From NCBI GenBank assembly GCA_944990035.1, contig CALYLX010000065.1:124001-188000 (forward strand): a DNA stretch of 64,000 bases, in the 5' to 3' direction. Positions 35,605 through 48,286 of this stretch are shown piece by piece. The notes beneath the pieces are model-generated. The model ran no database searches, was not told where the DNA came from, and saw only the letters and a program-made list of their open reading frames with translations. The position numbers and the translations under genes were made by a program. The stretch is from Clitopilus passeckerianus (lineage: Eukaryota > Basidiomycota > Agaricomycetes > Agaricales > Entolomataceae). Within the stretch, counting starts at the first letter, position 1; each line of letters starts with the position of its first letter.

Positions 35605-36751
35605 ATGGCGAAAGGCTCAGCCAAGGCGCCTAAAACAGCCACTTCTCAGCACTCGAAGGACATAGGCACGACAGAGCCTAGCGCACAAGGATCCAAGATT
35701 ACCGGGTCGTTCGTAGCTCGCTACACGTCTCTTGTCGGCGTCCATACGACATTGCTAGCTTTCATCGCTCTCTTCCTACCACGGACAACGTTCTTCCTCG
35801 AGCTTGCGACGCCCTTTGCAGATGAGTTGCAACAAACATCAAAAGACAAGCCCCAGCACCCTTTCCTGGTACCATTGACTCAGAGTCCGACATTCACGCT
35901 ACTCTGTCTCTGCACGGGGGCTATAGTACTCCAAGGATGGTGGGGAGGTTGGCTGCGACAATGGCAACAAGATGTTACACGCTCCAAAGGCACAAAAGCA
36001 GATGATCCTATGGAGCGGCACGCTCTTGCTCTGGAGAAACAGCAGGTACTTCGGCCAAACAGATGCACGGAAAGTTTACTGACATGGTGCACATTAGCAA
36101 GTAAAGGAAGCTTGGGCAGTTACATTTGCGGCAGCTCCAGCGTTGCACCTTGTTCTCGTTCTGTTCGGCGCTCCCCTGGTACAGTCAGTGTTTCTTCCCA
36201 ATGATGAAATCGGTTGTATTCACGCGACCATAATTGAACAGCCATGCATTCCGGACTTTCCTATTAGCCTTACTGATGGCCGTTCTAATCGTGTTTCCTC
36301 CTGCTTACGCACTCGGCATCCCTCGGTGGTCGAACGACGTCAAGACACTGACTGTCCGGATGACCTGGATTCGGCTGTTTGCTGAATTCTCGTAGGTGTC
36401 TGATCAATCTTTGGTGGCGGCTCGTTCTGAAAGATATTGCAGGCCTAAAAACCCCATCGAGAGGGCCTTGGCTTACCCCCTCGCGGGCTCAGTTATTGGA
36501 GCATGGACGGGGATCATTCCGATTGCACTTGACTGGGATCGGCCATGGCAGGTACATTCAATTAACTTTTCATTTGTCCCACTCCGCTCCCCAACTGACC
36601 GATTGATACGTAGGCGTGGCCGTTAACTCCAGCATATGGAGCCATACTGGGATACATCATCGCAAGTATGGGTACCGTAGGAACAAGCATCCTTCGGCAA
36701 CTTGCAGAGGAACATGTTCGGACTTCACTGGCTCAAAAGAAGGATTCCTGA
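35605..36751 (+). CDS. gpi11: GPI biosynthesis protein PIG-F/Gpi11
   Basis: ER membrane protein that partners the PIG-O and PIG-G-type ethanolamine-phosphate transferases, which add the EtNP used to attach proteins to GPI anchors. Five exons join in frame. Hydrophobic helices include VHTTLLAFIALFL, LLCLCTGAIVLQGW, LHLVLVLFGAPL and FLLALLMAVLIVFPPAYALG. The family signature near the end is very clear: VIGAWTGIIPIALDWDRPWQ, then AWPLTPAYGAILGY. The N-terminus is a polar Lys/Ser-rich extension. I chose the start MAKGSAKAPK; upstream codons are in frame but look like leader sequence. It shares no operon-like link with its neighbours. Confidence 0.9.
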
Positions 36752-36838
36752 ATCATCTATGAATTCTGCGACATTCTAACTCTATGCACATCCGGGTTCT
36801 CTCTATTGTAGCTCCGTGATGCGGGATATGGGCGTGTT

Positions 36839-38025
36839 CTAGCTATCGATGGCAGCGCGCAAGTCTCCTAAGGAGTTCGTGATATAGTCCGGAATGATTT
36901 CTGATGCATTGGGGCCTGTGATATCGGCCTCTGCGGTAATACCTTGTATTGAACCATGTCAGCTTAGAACTGTTGTGTAGCAAGGTAGACGTCCTACCAG
37001 TCAATACAAGAAGTGTTGCTAGACCCCCTTGCTTGCCAAATAGGATATCGGTGTTTAGCCTATCCCCAACCATGATGGTACGCTTGGGATCATAATGAAC
37101 TCTAGAAGCAGCCATTTAGCCCCCCGAACCAGTTGATGGTACGACTCGGAGAAGTTACTAACTTTGCATTGATAGCATCTAGCATGGAAGAGGCTGGTTT
37201 GCCCGTAGCCACAGGATCCTTTCCTAATGCGTAGCGCAGAGGAGCTACAATCGAACCAGCTCCAGGCAAGAGCCCGTTCGGGGTTGGGTATGTACTGTCT
37301 TCATTTGTGGCGATGAAATGACAGTCTGGATTCCGGGTAAGGTATGTGAAAGCCTTCGAAAGCTTGGTATATGAGATCCTCGTGTCCAGACCACATACTA
37401 CAGCCCCGACGTCGGGATCGGGGTTGAATTTCGACAGAGAAAATGGTTCTGTGGTACAATCCGCGGGATCCTGGAAGGTAACAATTACCATCAGTCTCAT
37501 GATCAGAATAATCCTCTGGGGGAAGCTTACCGATCCCCCAAGCGTCGTGTATCCTTCCTCTCGTAGCTCCTCCTCCAGTCCAGACATGCCAATCACATAG
37601 ACCTTCTTTTCCTTGGGAAGTTTGATCACCGAAGACAGGTATGCCGTTGCTGCATAAGCTGAGCCGTATATCTCGTCCTTGAGGAACGGTGATCAGCACA
37701 ACGAAAAATGAAAGGCTGAGAGCCGACTCACTACATGGGCTTCAATTCCCAAGCGGTCAAATTTCCCCTTGTACGTTTTCCTCGACTTGGTGGCATTATT
37801 GGTAACAAAGAGGACCTTCTTATCTGGTTCAGACGGCTTCCGTGACCGAACTGATAACTTCAGCTGAATTCACGCACTCTTGCTGCGAAGCAATTGCAGA
37901 ACCTCCAGGATACCATCAACTAGATCTTCGTCGTGCCAGAGAACTCCGTCACAGTCGAACATCCAGGTATCATATTTATCAACGAGTGTCAGATAGTTCT
38001 GCGAGGTATTGAGACGAACACTCAT
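36839..38025 (-). CDS. 4-nitrophenylphosphatase / phosphoglycolate phosphatase (PHO13 type)
   Basis: HAD-superfamily subfamily IIA phosphatase; relatives remove toxic side products of glycolysis such as 2-phospholactate and 4-phosphoerythronate. The start [19 protein letters not shown] leads into motif [13 protein letters not shown], with the nucleophile Asp. Then come [15 protein letters not shown] (motif II Thr/Asn region), [11 protein letters not shown], a middle segment ending [11 protein letters not shown], and motif [19 protein letters not shown] with the metal-binding Asp. The last exon ends DLRAAIDS. Introns are short and in frame. Length of about 300 residues and motif spacing match PHO13. 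Only 88 bases separate its stop from the convergent PIG-F stop. Confidence 0.9.
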
Positions 38026-38980
38026 ATCGGTATCGGGCTGGATGGTGGAAAGAGGAAAGGATCAAAACTCCGATAGACCCGATTGTGGCTCCCAGCCTCA
38101 ACCGGGTATGTTCGCAATATCCGAAGTCCAACGCGTCTCAACCGCTTCAGGTTTTCTTTCAGCGTCGTTCCCTCGTACGAACGTTGTTCAGCAAAAGCTG
38201 GCTGTTAGACATTTCCGAAATCATGTCGTCAACTGATTACTCCGCCGGCAGAATCAAGTGTTCGCCAAGGTGATGCGGCAGTCTTTCTGTCATGGGTACC
38301 AACAATAGTTGGCTCTGTCGCTTTACCGCTCCAATGGAGTACGTTGCTACTGCTACCTATTTCTCGACCCTTGTCGATCTCTAGGGCTCAATTGAATGTG
38401 AGTCGATACCGCTTCTCCATGATCGCCCAAACAAACCGCATACTGTCAATGAAACTGGCTTGTACAGTTCCCGGTGCACCCCGGTGATAGTTCTCAGGTT
38501 GGTAGCCATCCTACTAGGCGACAAAGCCGTCTAACCTTGAAGAATTCAGAGGCGTTCCATCGGGAAGATCCCCGATCCATGCAACCAATAGTCTCTTTCC
38601 GATCGTGATGCCAGCTCTGCATTGGTGTCAAGGACCTTAAGGTAAATATAACTGCTCCTCTTGTTGAGACTAACTGGTTATGCACCGCGGAGAAGACATC
38701 AAGACATCACCCCCTGGGTTATCGATAACTTGGTCTATGATGTACGTGCAACATAGCCTGTTGATGGCTTCTCTGTGTTTGTGATTGCTGCGCGCAGCGA
38801 GGCGACAGGCTTGGGAACTGCCCGCACTAGACTTCAGGCGGGAGTCTTTGGCTGGGGGAGGAGGGACTTGACATGTGGAGATCTTCCTTCTCTCCGACGA
38901 ACCGGAATTTTTAGGCCGCCCAGAAACCACAGAAACCAGTTCATTCCAATTCCCCTATGATTTCATCTGAGTCCGAATGA
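38026..38980. other. Intergenic region
   Basis: About 950 bases with no supported gene. Left part is the PHO13 promoter; right part the 3' region of the transaldolase-like gene. Confidence 0.4.
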
Positions 38981-40422
38981 CTAAAATACATCATCGTGTT
39001 CTATCCCAAGCGCTTGTGCCAAAGTTCGACCGTTCTTCTTCCCTGAACTTGTCTTCTGTGGAGAGGTATTATACTCTAGCTGGTACTGAACCTCCAGATC
39101 CAGCGTGTTCGCTTTGACCTGCCTGGAGAATTCCTTTATAGCAATTTCGGACAGGTTATCCATCTGGGTTTTCAGTTCTTGAAGGGGAGTGTATAGTGTC
39201 GCCGCCACCAAACTGCGTGTCTCGGAAGACATCACCTGCATGAACCCATTTTGGGATGATAGGAATGAGGTTGGATACTGTGCCTGACGGGCTCGCATCT
39301 GAGCAGTTGATGGTGTGGAGGTGGAGGTTGTGGATAGCGCCGGCGGCCTTGGTTCAGTGACCTGAGAGCTCGAAAAAGCAGATAGCGTCAAAAGCTGGTA
39401 ATGTGATGGCGGCAGATGACTGTAATAAGCCAGGTTTCTTAGCAGCGTTCCTGGATAGTGATAATACCTAACTTACGCTCGGTAGCTCTGAACCGACAAT
39501 TCTCGTTTGGATTTTGTGGAGCTTGAAAAACTCCGTAATTGACTGGATGGTCTCAACGCCTGGGTTTGTCGATTCTCTGAGATAGGCCCTTTCCGGCCAT
39601 CGTCGATTGTTCCAGCCCAGAATCTGGCTCAGTTCAGTGGGCTGCATCCTGCCACGACCAAATATAGAGGCTTATCCGGTCTACTGAGATAGTTATCGCC
39701 ACAGGTCTGGCTTCAAGACAAGCAGCGGCATGTAGTACACTCGAAACGAAATATAGGTTAGTCTGGATGGCATCCTGCTTTTCGAGATCGCGAGCTGCTC
39801 GGATGCCCGCATCAGTCGCGGGAATCTGGGTATGAGGTGGTCAAGTCAAAAGTCAATAATTGACCTCAATTGGCACCTACACTTATCACGATGTCCTCAT
39901 TTTTTAGTTCCTTCGATCGTAATAAACCATGAAGGCGTCTGGCGTTTACCGTCATCGCATTCATGTTGTTGTGGTTCCTGGGATCGATGAAGAAGAAATA
40001 AGGACCTTCAGTCCTAATGGTAACTGGGGCTGCCAACTCCGCCAACTTGGCTTAATTGTCAGCTTTGCATGGAGGTGCTTATACGAACAATCAATGTACC
40101 AATCTGTCGATTATTGTCCCAGGAATATTTCTATAGTCGCTGTAATCACATCTTTGCAATTGCAAGTATGTCAGTATAATGTACGACTAAGAAGGAGTGT
40201 GCTGCTCACCCTCGTTCCACTGTCTCTTTTACTGCAACCCACAGGTGATAGAAGATGTAGTCTTTCCTCAGAGCACTCACGACCGTGCCGGGAGTTATGA
40301 ATGTGCCACTGAAGTCGTTCAACGAGAGTGCTATTTTAACCCCAAGCCTCAACAAGAAAACAAAGCGCGGGGGGTGGCTTGTGCTTACCTTCGAAATCTA
40401 ATGTGTCTGCGAGGACTGCCAT
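38981..40422 (-). CDS. Transaldolase-like protein lacking the Schiff-base lysine
   Basis: The middle clearly follows the transaldolase barrel: FIDPRNHNNMNAMTVNARRL, then IPATDAGIRAARDLEK, TNLYFVSSVLHAAACLEA and VDRI, then GVETIQSITEFFKLHKIQTRIVGSEL. Transaldolases carry the catalytic Lys as IKIPAT; here the splice junction reads VIS|IPAT, so Ser replaces Lys, and Asn-x-Thr becomes NLY. The C-terminal part (about 120 residues, ending LAQALGIEHDDVF) is polar and helical. I cannot settle the 5' end: MAVLADTLDFE at 40422 is a plausible start, but its junction to the next exon (FITPGTVVSALRKDY) is out of phase with ordinary splice sites, and a frame reaching back to 40645 is an alternative. Probably not a working pentose-phosphate transaldolase; a repurposed or decaying fold is inferred. 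Confidence 0.55.
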
Positions 40423-41415
40423 CGGAAGGGATTGAATGTAGATTGTCGATAGAATGCTCGACCTCGTTCATATAGAGGCGTTTCAGAACAATGAGGGCTG
40501 CAATGGCCATTGTACTGGCCACAAGTTCTCTGGGCAATGGCCCTCTCTTTTTTTTTCTGAGTCTTTGTAGCCTCTTTGTTCCCTCGTCAAAGGCCTGGGC
40601 CAGCTCCGGTGCACATGGGAAGCATGCCGTTATTCGGCATATCAATAGTGCATTTCGATCATGAGCACTTTGGCAGGGTCCAGCTGTCGTTCGCGGTGTC
40701 GCAACCCGCCAAATCGCTGGGCAATCATGCCGTTATATGTCGATCCAAGAAATGCTTCCGTTGCTTCTCTGTCTCGTGTCCGATTAACTCTATAATCCTC
40801 GAATTACGGCAAGACTTCGCTGCTGAACTGGGGAACGCTCGTCATACATTACGAGAACTCTTAAAGATGTTGATAGGAACGTGTAGACTCTACATCCAAT
40901 GTATTTACAGAAAGCAGTTACAATATGCACGATACGACAGCTGATATGATTCAAGGAAGCCAGAGAAAGAGATTATAGCAGATTTACGATAGAGTTAGTT
41001 ACTTTGATCGAGGTCATATACCAGTGTTCTTGGGTATCAGCGGGTGTTAGTGAGGTGGCGACTTGTTCCGTACTGCCAGTCCATGGTGTGGCCTGTTGGT
41101 CCATGTGCATAGGCGTCATTTGTCTGAGTCACATAGTGGGCTGTATGGGATTGGTGATGGTTTGACGACTAAAAGCTGATCAGGATCTTTTCCCCACGTT
41201 AACTGGTGGCACGACTTACTCCGTAGTGCTCATCCTCCACTTTGACATGGCCATAATGAGACCGTGGGTGATACGTCGACAGTAGCCCGTTGTGCGTGCT
41301 CGGTGGCCGATGGCTGGCCGGAGAATGGATCGATTCCTGCATTTGGACGGGCTGTTAAGGAAAGGACGTTACTAGGATCCGAAAAGTTCTTCACAACGAT
41401 AATGCGTTGCCGCAA
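40423..41415. other. Intergenic region
   Basis: About 1 kb. A minus-strand open frame at 40423-40645 may be the true N-terminus of the transaldolase-like gene. Otherwise no gene; the right part is the 3' region of the bZIP gene. Confidence 0.4.
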
Positions 41416-42146
41416 TTAGGAAAGGGCACTCGCCGAGAATGGAGGGCTAGACGTTGCACTAGACCCTGAAGGTGTGTTAGGCATATGGAAGGCCGCTGGT
41501 GCCTGTAGACTGTACATAGTCGACGAGGGAGGTAAAGTATGTGCTGAGTTACTCGAGGTGTTGTAGGAGTACTGGTTTATCGAGGTCGAGATGGTCAGCT
41601 GAGGGGGCCGGACTGCATGCTCTGCGGGATGTGGCGGGGTCTCGCTGGGGCTCTGCAACGCAGTCAGCGCTTGGAACTGGAGCGGTTGCAGTGGACTACG
41701 AACTGCATATGCACCCTCCACCGAGTTGCCCATCTTTCGTCGCTTGTATTGAGACTCATACGAGCGATCGTGTAGACCAGAGGGCGAGGTTCGCTTGAGG
41801 AAGTCCATGGGAAGGGGACGACCACTCTCAGAGAGTAATCTCCGGAGTTCTTCGTTCTCCCTTTCCAGCCGGGTGTTTTCGTGCTCAAGCTCACGAATTC
41901 GAGCAAGAGGAGGCGGTATGGCCTCAATGTCGTCTGCTGAATAGCCCATCGTACTCTGAAGCTTGGTAACCGTTTGCTCCAGCTAAACTCTGTGAGTCAG
42001 TATGTTGTACAGTGGCGTCGAGCACAAATGCATACCTGGTCAATGTAGGCTTTACGCTTAGCGCGATGTCTGGCCTGAGCTTTCGCATTACGGCTTCGCT
42101 CTGGACGTTGCTCTGAGTGTGTCAGATGTCCCGGCATTGTCGACAT
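41416..42146 (-). CDS. bZIP transcription factor
   Basis: Two exons. The basic region RSRNAKAQARHRAKRKAYID fits the bZIP signature, with Asn and Arg nine positions apart contacting DNA. A leucine-zipper-like coiled coil follows (DQLEQTVTKLQ...), broken by a 20-residue insertion (MGYSADDIEAIPPPLAR) and resumed as IRELEHENTRLERENEELRRLL. The remaining 130 residues are Ser/Pro/Gln-rich and likely activating or regulatory. Start options are MSTMPGH (42146) or MPGH (42137). The family and target genes are not identifiable; nuclear location is inferred. The insertion between the two coiled-coil halves is a feature I have not placed in a known subgroup. Confidence 0.82.
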
Positions 42147-44315
42147 TACAGTGTAACGTAACGGGAGGACGAAAGTGGGATCGGGGTACGAAACCTGGTA
42201 GGCTGGGACCTTATATCACTAGGGCGTTTGCGAAAAATAGGGTTTGCGTGGAATCCGTGAATGGAAGTAAATTTGATAGCCCGGCGAGTTGCTCGCCTTG
42301 AATTCGGGCTGGTGCACAATGTCAGCTTCATGCGACCCTGAGGAACGCACCTTTAATGTTTTATTATTCCAAATGGAATGTCCCAGTCTAGAAACAAGGT
42401 CAAAAGGCACTGGAGCAGGCGATCAGTTTGAAATAACCCCAGCAGGCCGGTTGCTGGACCAGCACCGGTATACCTCTGGGTTGGTGGTTCGCAACGGTTC
42501 AGTTTCCTGGTACAAGTCGAGCCTTCCGCAGGCTTCCATACCCATGTCAGGTAGGTATACCTGCCGGGCCGGCAAGATGGCGGTTGCATGGAGTCAGAAG
42601 CTGGAGGTGCCTGGGGCTACAGGAGACTATCTTCTTTGATCGGGCATCAACTGTAAGTTCGTTGGTTTCGCAAATTTCCAGGTTGCCAGACAGGGAAGGT
42701 GGACGATCATTGCACCATTAGAACATGTCACTTTCTTGAGAAAGTTCATATTCCGCACTCCGCGATTTCTCTGAAGCTAGCGTGTCTCCTGAGGTCGACC
42801 TGGCTTAGCCAAATGGCTTAAAGGCGCCTCCTCTTCTGGTCGGTTGACCTGCTCCATAGCCTGAGTCGATCACTCTGTTGGGCGGAAATTGACCTCGGGC
42901 CCGTGGGAGCTCACCCAAATAAGCACCCATCTCCTTTATTCTACGCTCAGATGGAAACCGTTCCAACAACGCTTCAAGATCCTGACAATGTGTGCTCACG
43001 ATGGCGGCGAGAATGCGATTCCAGACGATTTATACTAATGGGAGGCCATATCTAGAGGAATAGATACGCCACTGCTAAGCCCACAACCCATGCCAAGCAG
43101 AAACCGGAGGAGATACCCGTAGTAGGGACAAGAAGGTTACATCTGTTCACGTGCAATGATATATACATAGTTATCTCTGTCTTCCGACCTTCGCGGCTCA
43201 CAATGGCCATCCATCTCCGCTGGTCAGCCCTAGTATTAACACTCACATGAGAAGTTGGTTTTCTGGGGCACAGGTTGTTCAACGGGCAGGAGGATAGCTT
43301 GAATTGGTTCTGATATTCTGCTCGGAGCGAATGCTGATGGACATGCATGGGCGTATTGCTCGGGATTAAGAAGCCAATGGTTCGCGTGTCGAGCAGCGAG
43401 TCGGAAGAATCTTGCCCTTCAGCAAATGACAGGACCGTCCTGGCATTTGTCTTCAGCCGATAATATCTCTTTCTTCTATCCATACTGCCAATGCATACCA
43501 GGTCAGGAGGTTTCTACCCCGAGGCCCGAGGCAAGAAAACATGGGAACAACGTGGACAACAATCGTGGATGCAATCAGACGAGCGGTGTCTACCAAACGG
43601 GTGATCTGATGCGGTTCACTGGTTGTAGGCAGGTTAGAATTCACTGTTTGTAGAGAACGCGAGCCATTGCGTCAGAGGTTCACAGTCAATGATAAGGCTG
43701 AAGGGCCTGTCTTGCTGGGGAGCAATATAGCATGATGTTTTAACCCCACTCTCACGCACCAAGCGGCAAACAGGGACAGTGTCGGCGTTCACAATTGCTG
43801 GACCTATCACCTTTTTGACCCCAAAAAGTGGACACCTTTGCGACTGGCAAAGGCCTGGTTTTTGGTCCCGTCGGTACTGTCGTCAGTCTGACTTTCGCCC
43901 TGAAGGCAGTGCATCATCGCACAAAAGGGGTTACAGCCAAATTGGTTCCGTTGACATCAGAACATTGAGTATTTGTAGCCAACCTCACTGAGCAGTCCAA
44001 GGGCAGCCGCATTCAGCTGGGGAAAGCCGAAGGCGATTGAGCGATACGCATTCGGTCCGGGCAGAAAATCTGGCTCAACTAAGAGATCCAAAGTCATATT
44101 CTAGCTCAGCAGTTATCCGTCTGCAGGGTCAAGATACCCTGCTCGCCATAGAAGTTTACATGTCAGTTGGCTCTGTCAAAGGCGGGTAGGAAATCTGGTG
44201 TGGATACCGAACAGCAGCCATATACAAGGCGACTACCAATCTGAGTGCAATCAAGACTCGGCCGCCGGGACATCCTTCAAATCAATCACCTGAATCTACA
44301 ATCATCACATTGCCC
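42147..44315. other. Gene-poor 2.2 kb region
   Basis: No gene could be supported. A minus-strand open frame (43052-43483) ends in a hydrophobic stretch (GFCLAWVVGLAVAYLFL) but has no family resemblance and uncertain upstream exons. Another (42805-42999) is charged and short. The left end is the bZIP promoter. Confidence 0.45.
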
Positions 44316-47300
44316 CTAATCATCATCTTCATCGGATATTACAAGTCGATTGTGCTTGCGTCCCACCGGTACGGGCCTGTCAGCGAGTGGGGACGGTGGT
44401 TCTTGAGCCTCATCACTAGCCTTCCCCTCGCCAGCGATTGCAGATGGCATATCGCCAATGTGATCACTTTTTGCGATGGCGCGTGGTCTCGGGCGACTCT
44501 TGACCGGCGGCTCGTCTTGCAGAAGCCCATTCCCCTCGTCCCCCGAACCGTCGGAAGAGCTTTCGCGTTCGCTCGCCTCATGGTCTGAAGGTGGTTCGCT
44601 CTTCTGTCGTTTGGCGGATGCATTTGTGTCGTCGCCCTTTCGTCGCCGTTTCTTCGTTCCAGCGGCCTTCATATTGGTAGGCCGACTGTTGCCCGTGGCC
44701 GCGGCTGTCTTTTCAGCGCGCTCCCTCATCACCCTCTCCTTCTCCAAGAAAGCGTCCATGTCCCCATATTCCTCGTCGCTATCCTCGATGAATTGTGCCG
44801 ATTTATACTGTTCCTTTTCCTTCGTTCTCTTAGCCTTTCTCTTCCTCGCAACACCATCATCGCCGTCGTCTGAACCGTCGGATTCATCCGAAGGTGCCCG
44901 TGCACGGCGTCTTCGTCGGCGTTTCTTGGCCAGGAACTCGGTGGACTTTTTCCCTTCAAGATTGAAAGGCGTTTCAAGGAATTGGTTGATAACAACCAGG
45001 GTGCTGTGCAGATCGGAGGGCATGATGCCAGCAGGCACGAACCATTCTATTTCATCGACCCCTGGAAAACATTCAGTAACTGCGTTCTAATTATGCGCCA
45101 GCTGATACTTGCCTTCGTCATGAACCGCAAATTTACAGAGCCGGAAAAGGAGCTTGAGTAGCGGGTTTCGGCTTGCGGCATTTGCTTGATCGTCATTCAG
45201 ATAGGGAATGTCTAGAAACTATCAGGGTATGCCACTGGAAAAGGGATGAATTGGACATACCATAATCCGACATCTTACTCATTGCCTCATTCGAGGGCGG
45301 TTTCAAATGCAAAGCATTAGCTTTCTGTATGTCACCCTCGTCGTCCTCATCCGTCACTTCGCCCGTTCCTTGCGAATCGGTCTCCTCGATTATACGTTGT
45401 CGTTGACCAATGACCATCGTCAGAATCTGTCGGGAATTAGTAGGAACCACTGAGAAAGATCAGTACACCAACATCTGTCGTCCAGTCAACCAGTTCTGTG
45501 CGACCTTCCTTCGCCAACAAGGCAATGGCAATACCAAGTTCCTCGCTCCAAGAATGTCCTTTCTTCACCACGACCTCCTGAGGGAATGTGGGCTGATCGG
45601 CCTTTTCTCGACTCTTCTTGGTCTTCTCCTCAGGCTCCCAGCTCGAGTATTGCTTCCAATTACTTCTATTCATTGGGAAGAATACCTAACCTGCGAGTTC
45701 AGACGAGCAACAGGGAGGAGGACACGTATGATCTTACCTCGACGCCGAGGAATGGCTCCTTCTCAACCGCCTTGAAAAACTGACGGAGAATGAAAGTGAT
45801 CAGGTTGATGAGATCTTTGTGAGGCTGGTCGCGGGGGAAAGACTTCTGGTCCGCCAGGATGGTTTTGAAGAGGTACAAAGTCGATACCTATCACTGAAGT
45901 CTCAGCATTGGAGCGGGCACGATGATTCTTGTTGAACAGACCTGGAAGAACAACCCCTCTGCCTTAGCCTTTACGGCTTGGCGATGCAGCAAGCTAACGA
46001 CCCGGCGAAGATCGTCAGAAGACGTGAATTCCTTGTATCGAGCCAAGTATGTAAGCAGCGTATGATTGATTTCCGAGTTAGCGAATTTCTGGGACGAAAA
46101 TGAGGCATATGAAGCATGAGCCATGGAGGTGCCACCCACCATCTCGAAAGCCTCGAACGTGAACATTGTCTCGTGTATTATTTCCTCTTGCTCCACGACC
46201 TCCTCTTCGACATCAGGAATACCATCCTCTTCGCCAACACCTGGGAGTCCATGAATACGTAGGACCTACGGGGTAACGATGCAGAAGCTCACCTTTATTA
46301 CCCTTACTCCTCTTCGATGCTTTCTTCTTCCTCACATAGACGTCTCCCTTACCCCACCGCTCTAACATTCTGAAGAGCGCATAAGATAAATTCACGCTCG
46401 AGTCAAGGTATGCCAGACTCTGGGTTCCGGGCTTATATGTCTTGAGGCTCTCCACCGCAGCGTCAAGCACTTCCCCATTGTAGATAATCTGTTGCCTCAG
46501 TGCCTCCGCTGCATCTCGTAGGCCGGGGTCCTCGAGATCGCCGCCAGATGACATAGCGTCAATCAGGAATAATAATTGTGTTAGGCATTCTATTCCAGCT
46601 TGTAGTTCGGTCCAAAGTTTAGGCTGCGTTGAAAAGTGGGTCAGACAGAATCAATTCCGATCGAACGGGGGAAGTAGTTGTACCTTTTCTTCGACAGCTT
46701 CGCGCATTCGCTTGAGCACCCAAACAATCCAATAACGTTCAGTCACCTCGGCTATAAGCCCGAAGCCCCATCGGCTTGCATTCTTCCCATTGTCGCCGGC
46801 CTCAGACGTAGCCTTTGCCTTTTCTCGCATAGACAGGAAGAATTCAAGAAACCATTTTGTAATGAAAAGGAGCCTCAGGTTGTCTTTTTCGGAGATTCTG
46901 GCTCTTTCTGATCGAATGTCCTTCAGCAGAGCCGAAAGGAATGCTACAACGCATGCAGCCATCATTTAGCCTTTATTCACGAGTTTGGTCAAAAATGAAA
47001 GACTCACGATTGAAGCAAGCCTGCACGAACTCGGTGGCCAGGCGCTGAAGAATTGACCTTGATTCGGTGGATAGATTGTCTTCGCGTGCCATTTCATCTG
47101 CTTTATTGCCCTTTTTGGCGAATGAGCGTTTCTTCATGTCCATAATCTCCGCTGCCTCGCGGTTAATGGCCTGTTGGCGATGAAGAACGAAGGCACGCGA
47201 CGAGGAAGAGCCTTGATCCTCATGACTACCTGATTGTGGCTGGCTGTCATCTGGAGAACGTGCGTTCGCGGCCGCCTTTTTGGGGTTTAATTTAACAGCG

Positions 47301-48286
47301 ATAGTGGTTCCGAATCGGGAATGACGAGAACTAGCATTTCGAGAGATTTCTCGCCGTAGTTTGTCCTCAGCAGCCAGGAGACTATGGAGAGCTGCCGACC
47401 CTTGCTGTGTGAAGTTAGGAACCCGTTCGGTAAAGAAAGATAGTGGTGGAGATACCTTTTCTGGATCCATAGTGAGAGTCCGTGGCTTCGTACCTCTGAA
47501 AAGCAGAAAGAGGATATCTAAAACTAGCGTGTTCCACCCGTTGAAGAGAGGGTCGTTGTCCGTATTAGCGGCTATCGTCAGGAGCAGCCGGAATGTCTTC
47601 GTCTCGTCCAAGGTTTTGACCAGTTTGTTTTGGAGACTTGAGAACTCCGCTTGGTCAGAGCTGAGGTGGGAATTGAATGGAAGATCCTTTATGAACGCGA
47701 GATTGCGAATGAGATGTAGGACCACGTTGACGACCTGTCCATCCCGTTCGGTCCTCTCCTTTCTCGGCTTTGCGAGGGGTGGAATCATGATCCCAAATAG
47801 TGCTTGAACGACGCCCGGTTTGAGCAGAGCTGCTTTGTAGTGCAAATGACTCTGTAGTAGCTGCGTGAAATCCGCTCTCTTGTCCAGCTCTTCATCCAGC
47901 TCCTTCAGCTCCTCCGCCATGTCTATTGGCCAAGTCATGGCAGTCATGAGATCTGCACATGCTATGGCCCTCTTATCCTCGACATTGCCCTTGCCTGCCG
48001 TCGCCAGAAGAATGGGAACCAGATCATTTGGAAGGACGCGGGTTTCCCAAAAGATTCGTGCCACCGTGCGATCATCGTCATCGTCGTCTTTCCTCCAAAG
48101 CCTCTTCAAATCCTTCAAACATCCTGCCACCTCGTCTCCCATCTGATATCCCTTTCCCGACTCATACCCTCCAAGAGCGTGCACCACCCGCCGGATGACA
48201 GGCTCTAGAATGATACGCCTTTCATTATCGACTTCCTCGTAGTCCGATTGCTCTGAAGTTATGTCTATGACCTCTCTGTTGTCCAT
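44316..48286 (-). CDS. tof1: Timeless/Tof1/Swi1 replication fork protection protein
   Basis: Core of the fork protection complex with Tipin/Csm3. It travels with the replisome, stabilises stalled forks and signals S-phase checkpoint. The Timeless N-terminal domain is clear: RRIILEPVIRRVVHALGGYE, then LVPILLATAGKG, FNGWNTLVLDILFLLFRGTKP, GSAALHSLLAAEDKLRREIS and RFGTTIAVKLN, FLSALLKDIRSERARISEKD, LLFITKWFLEFFLSMR. The C-terminus is long, charged and disordered with Lys/Arg and Asp/Glu blocks (KKRRRRRRARAPSDESDG; ends VISDEDDD), likely nuclear localisation and regulatory sites. I prefer the start MDNREVIDI (48286); an in-frame ATG at 48364 would add 26 residues. About nine introns. An MluI box lies just upstream. 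Confidence 0.92.

Noticed and set aside
42289..42639. 116-codon plus open frame upstream of the bZIP gene
   Set aside because: Overlaps the bZIP promoter, no domain recognised, and no coding-like neighbours.
43052..43483. 143-codon minus open frame with a hydrophobic C-terminus
   Set aside because: No family features, low-complexity composition absent, and no upstream exon that joins in frame; could be chance.
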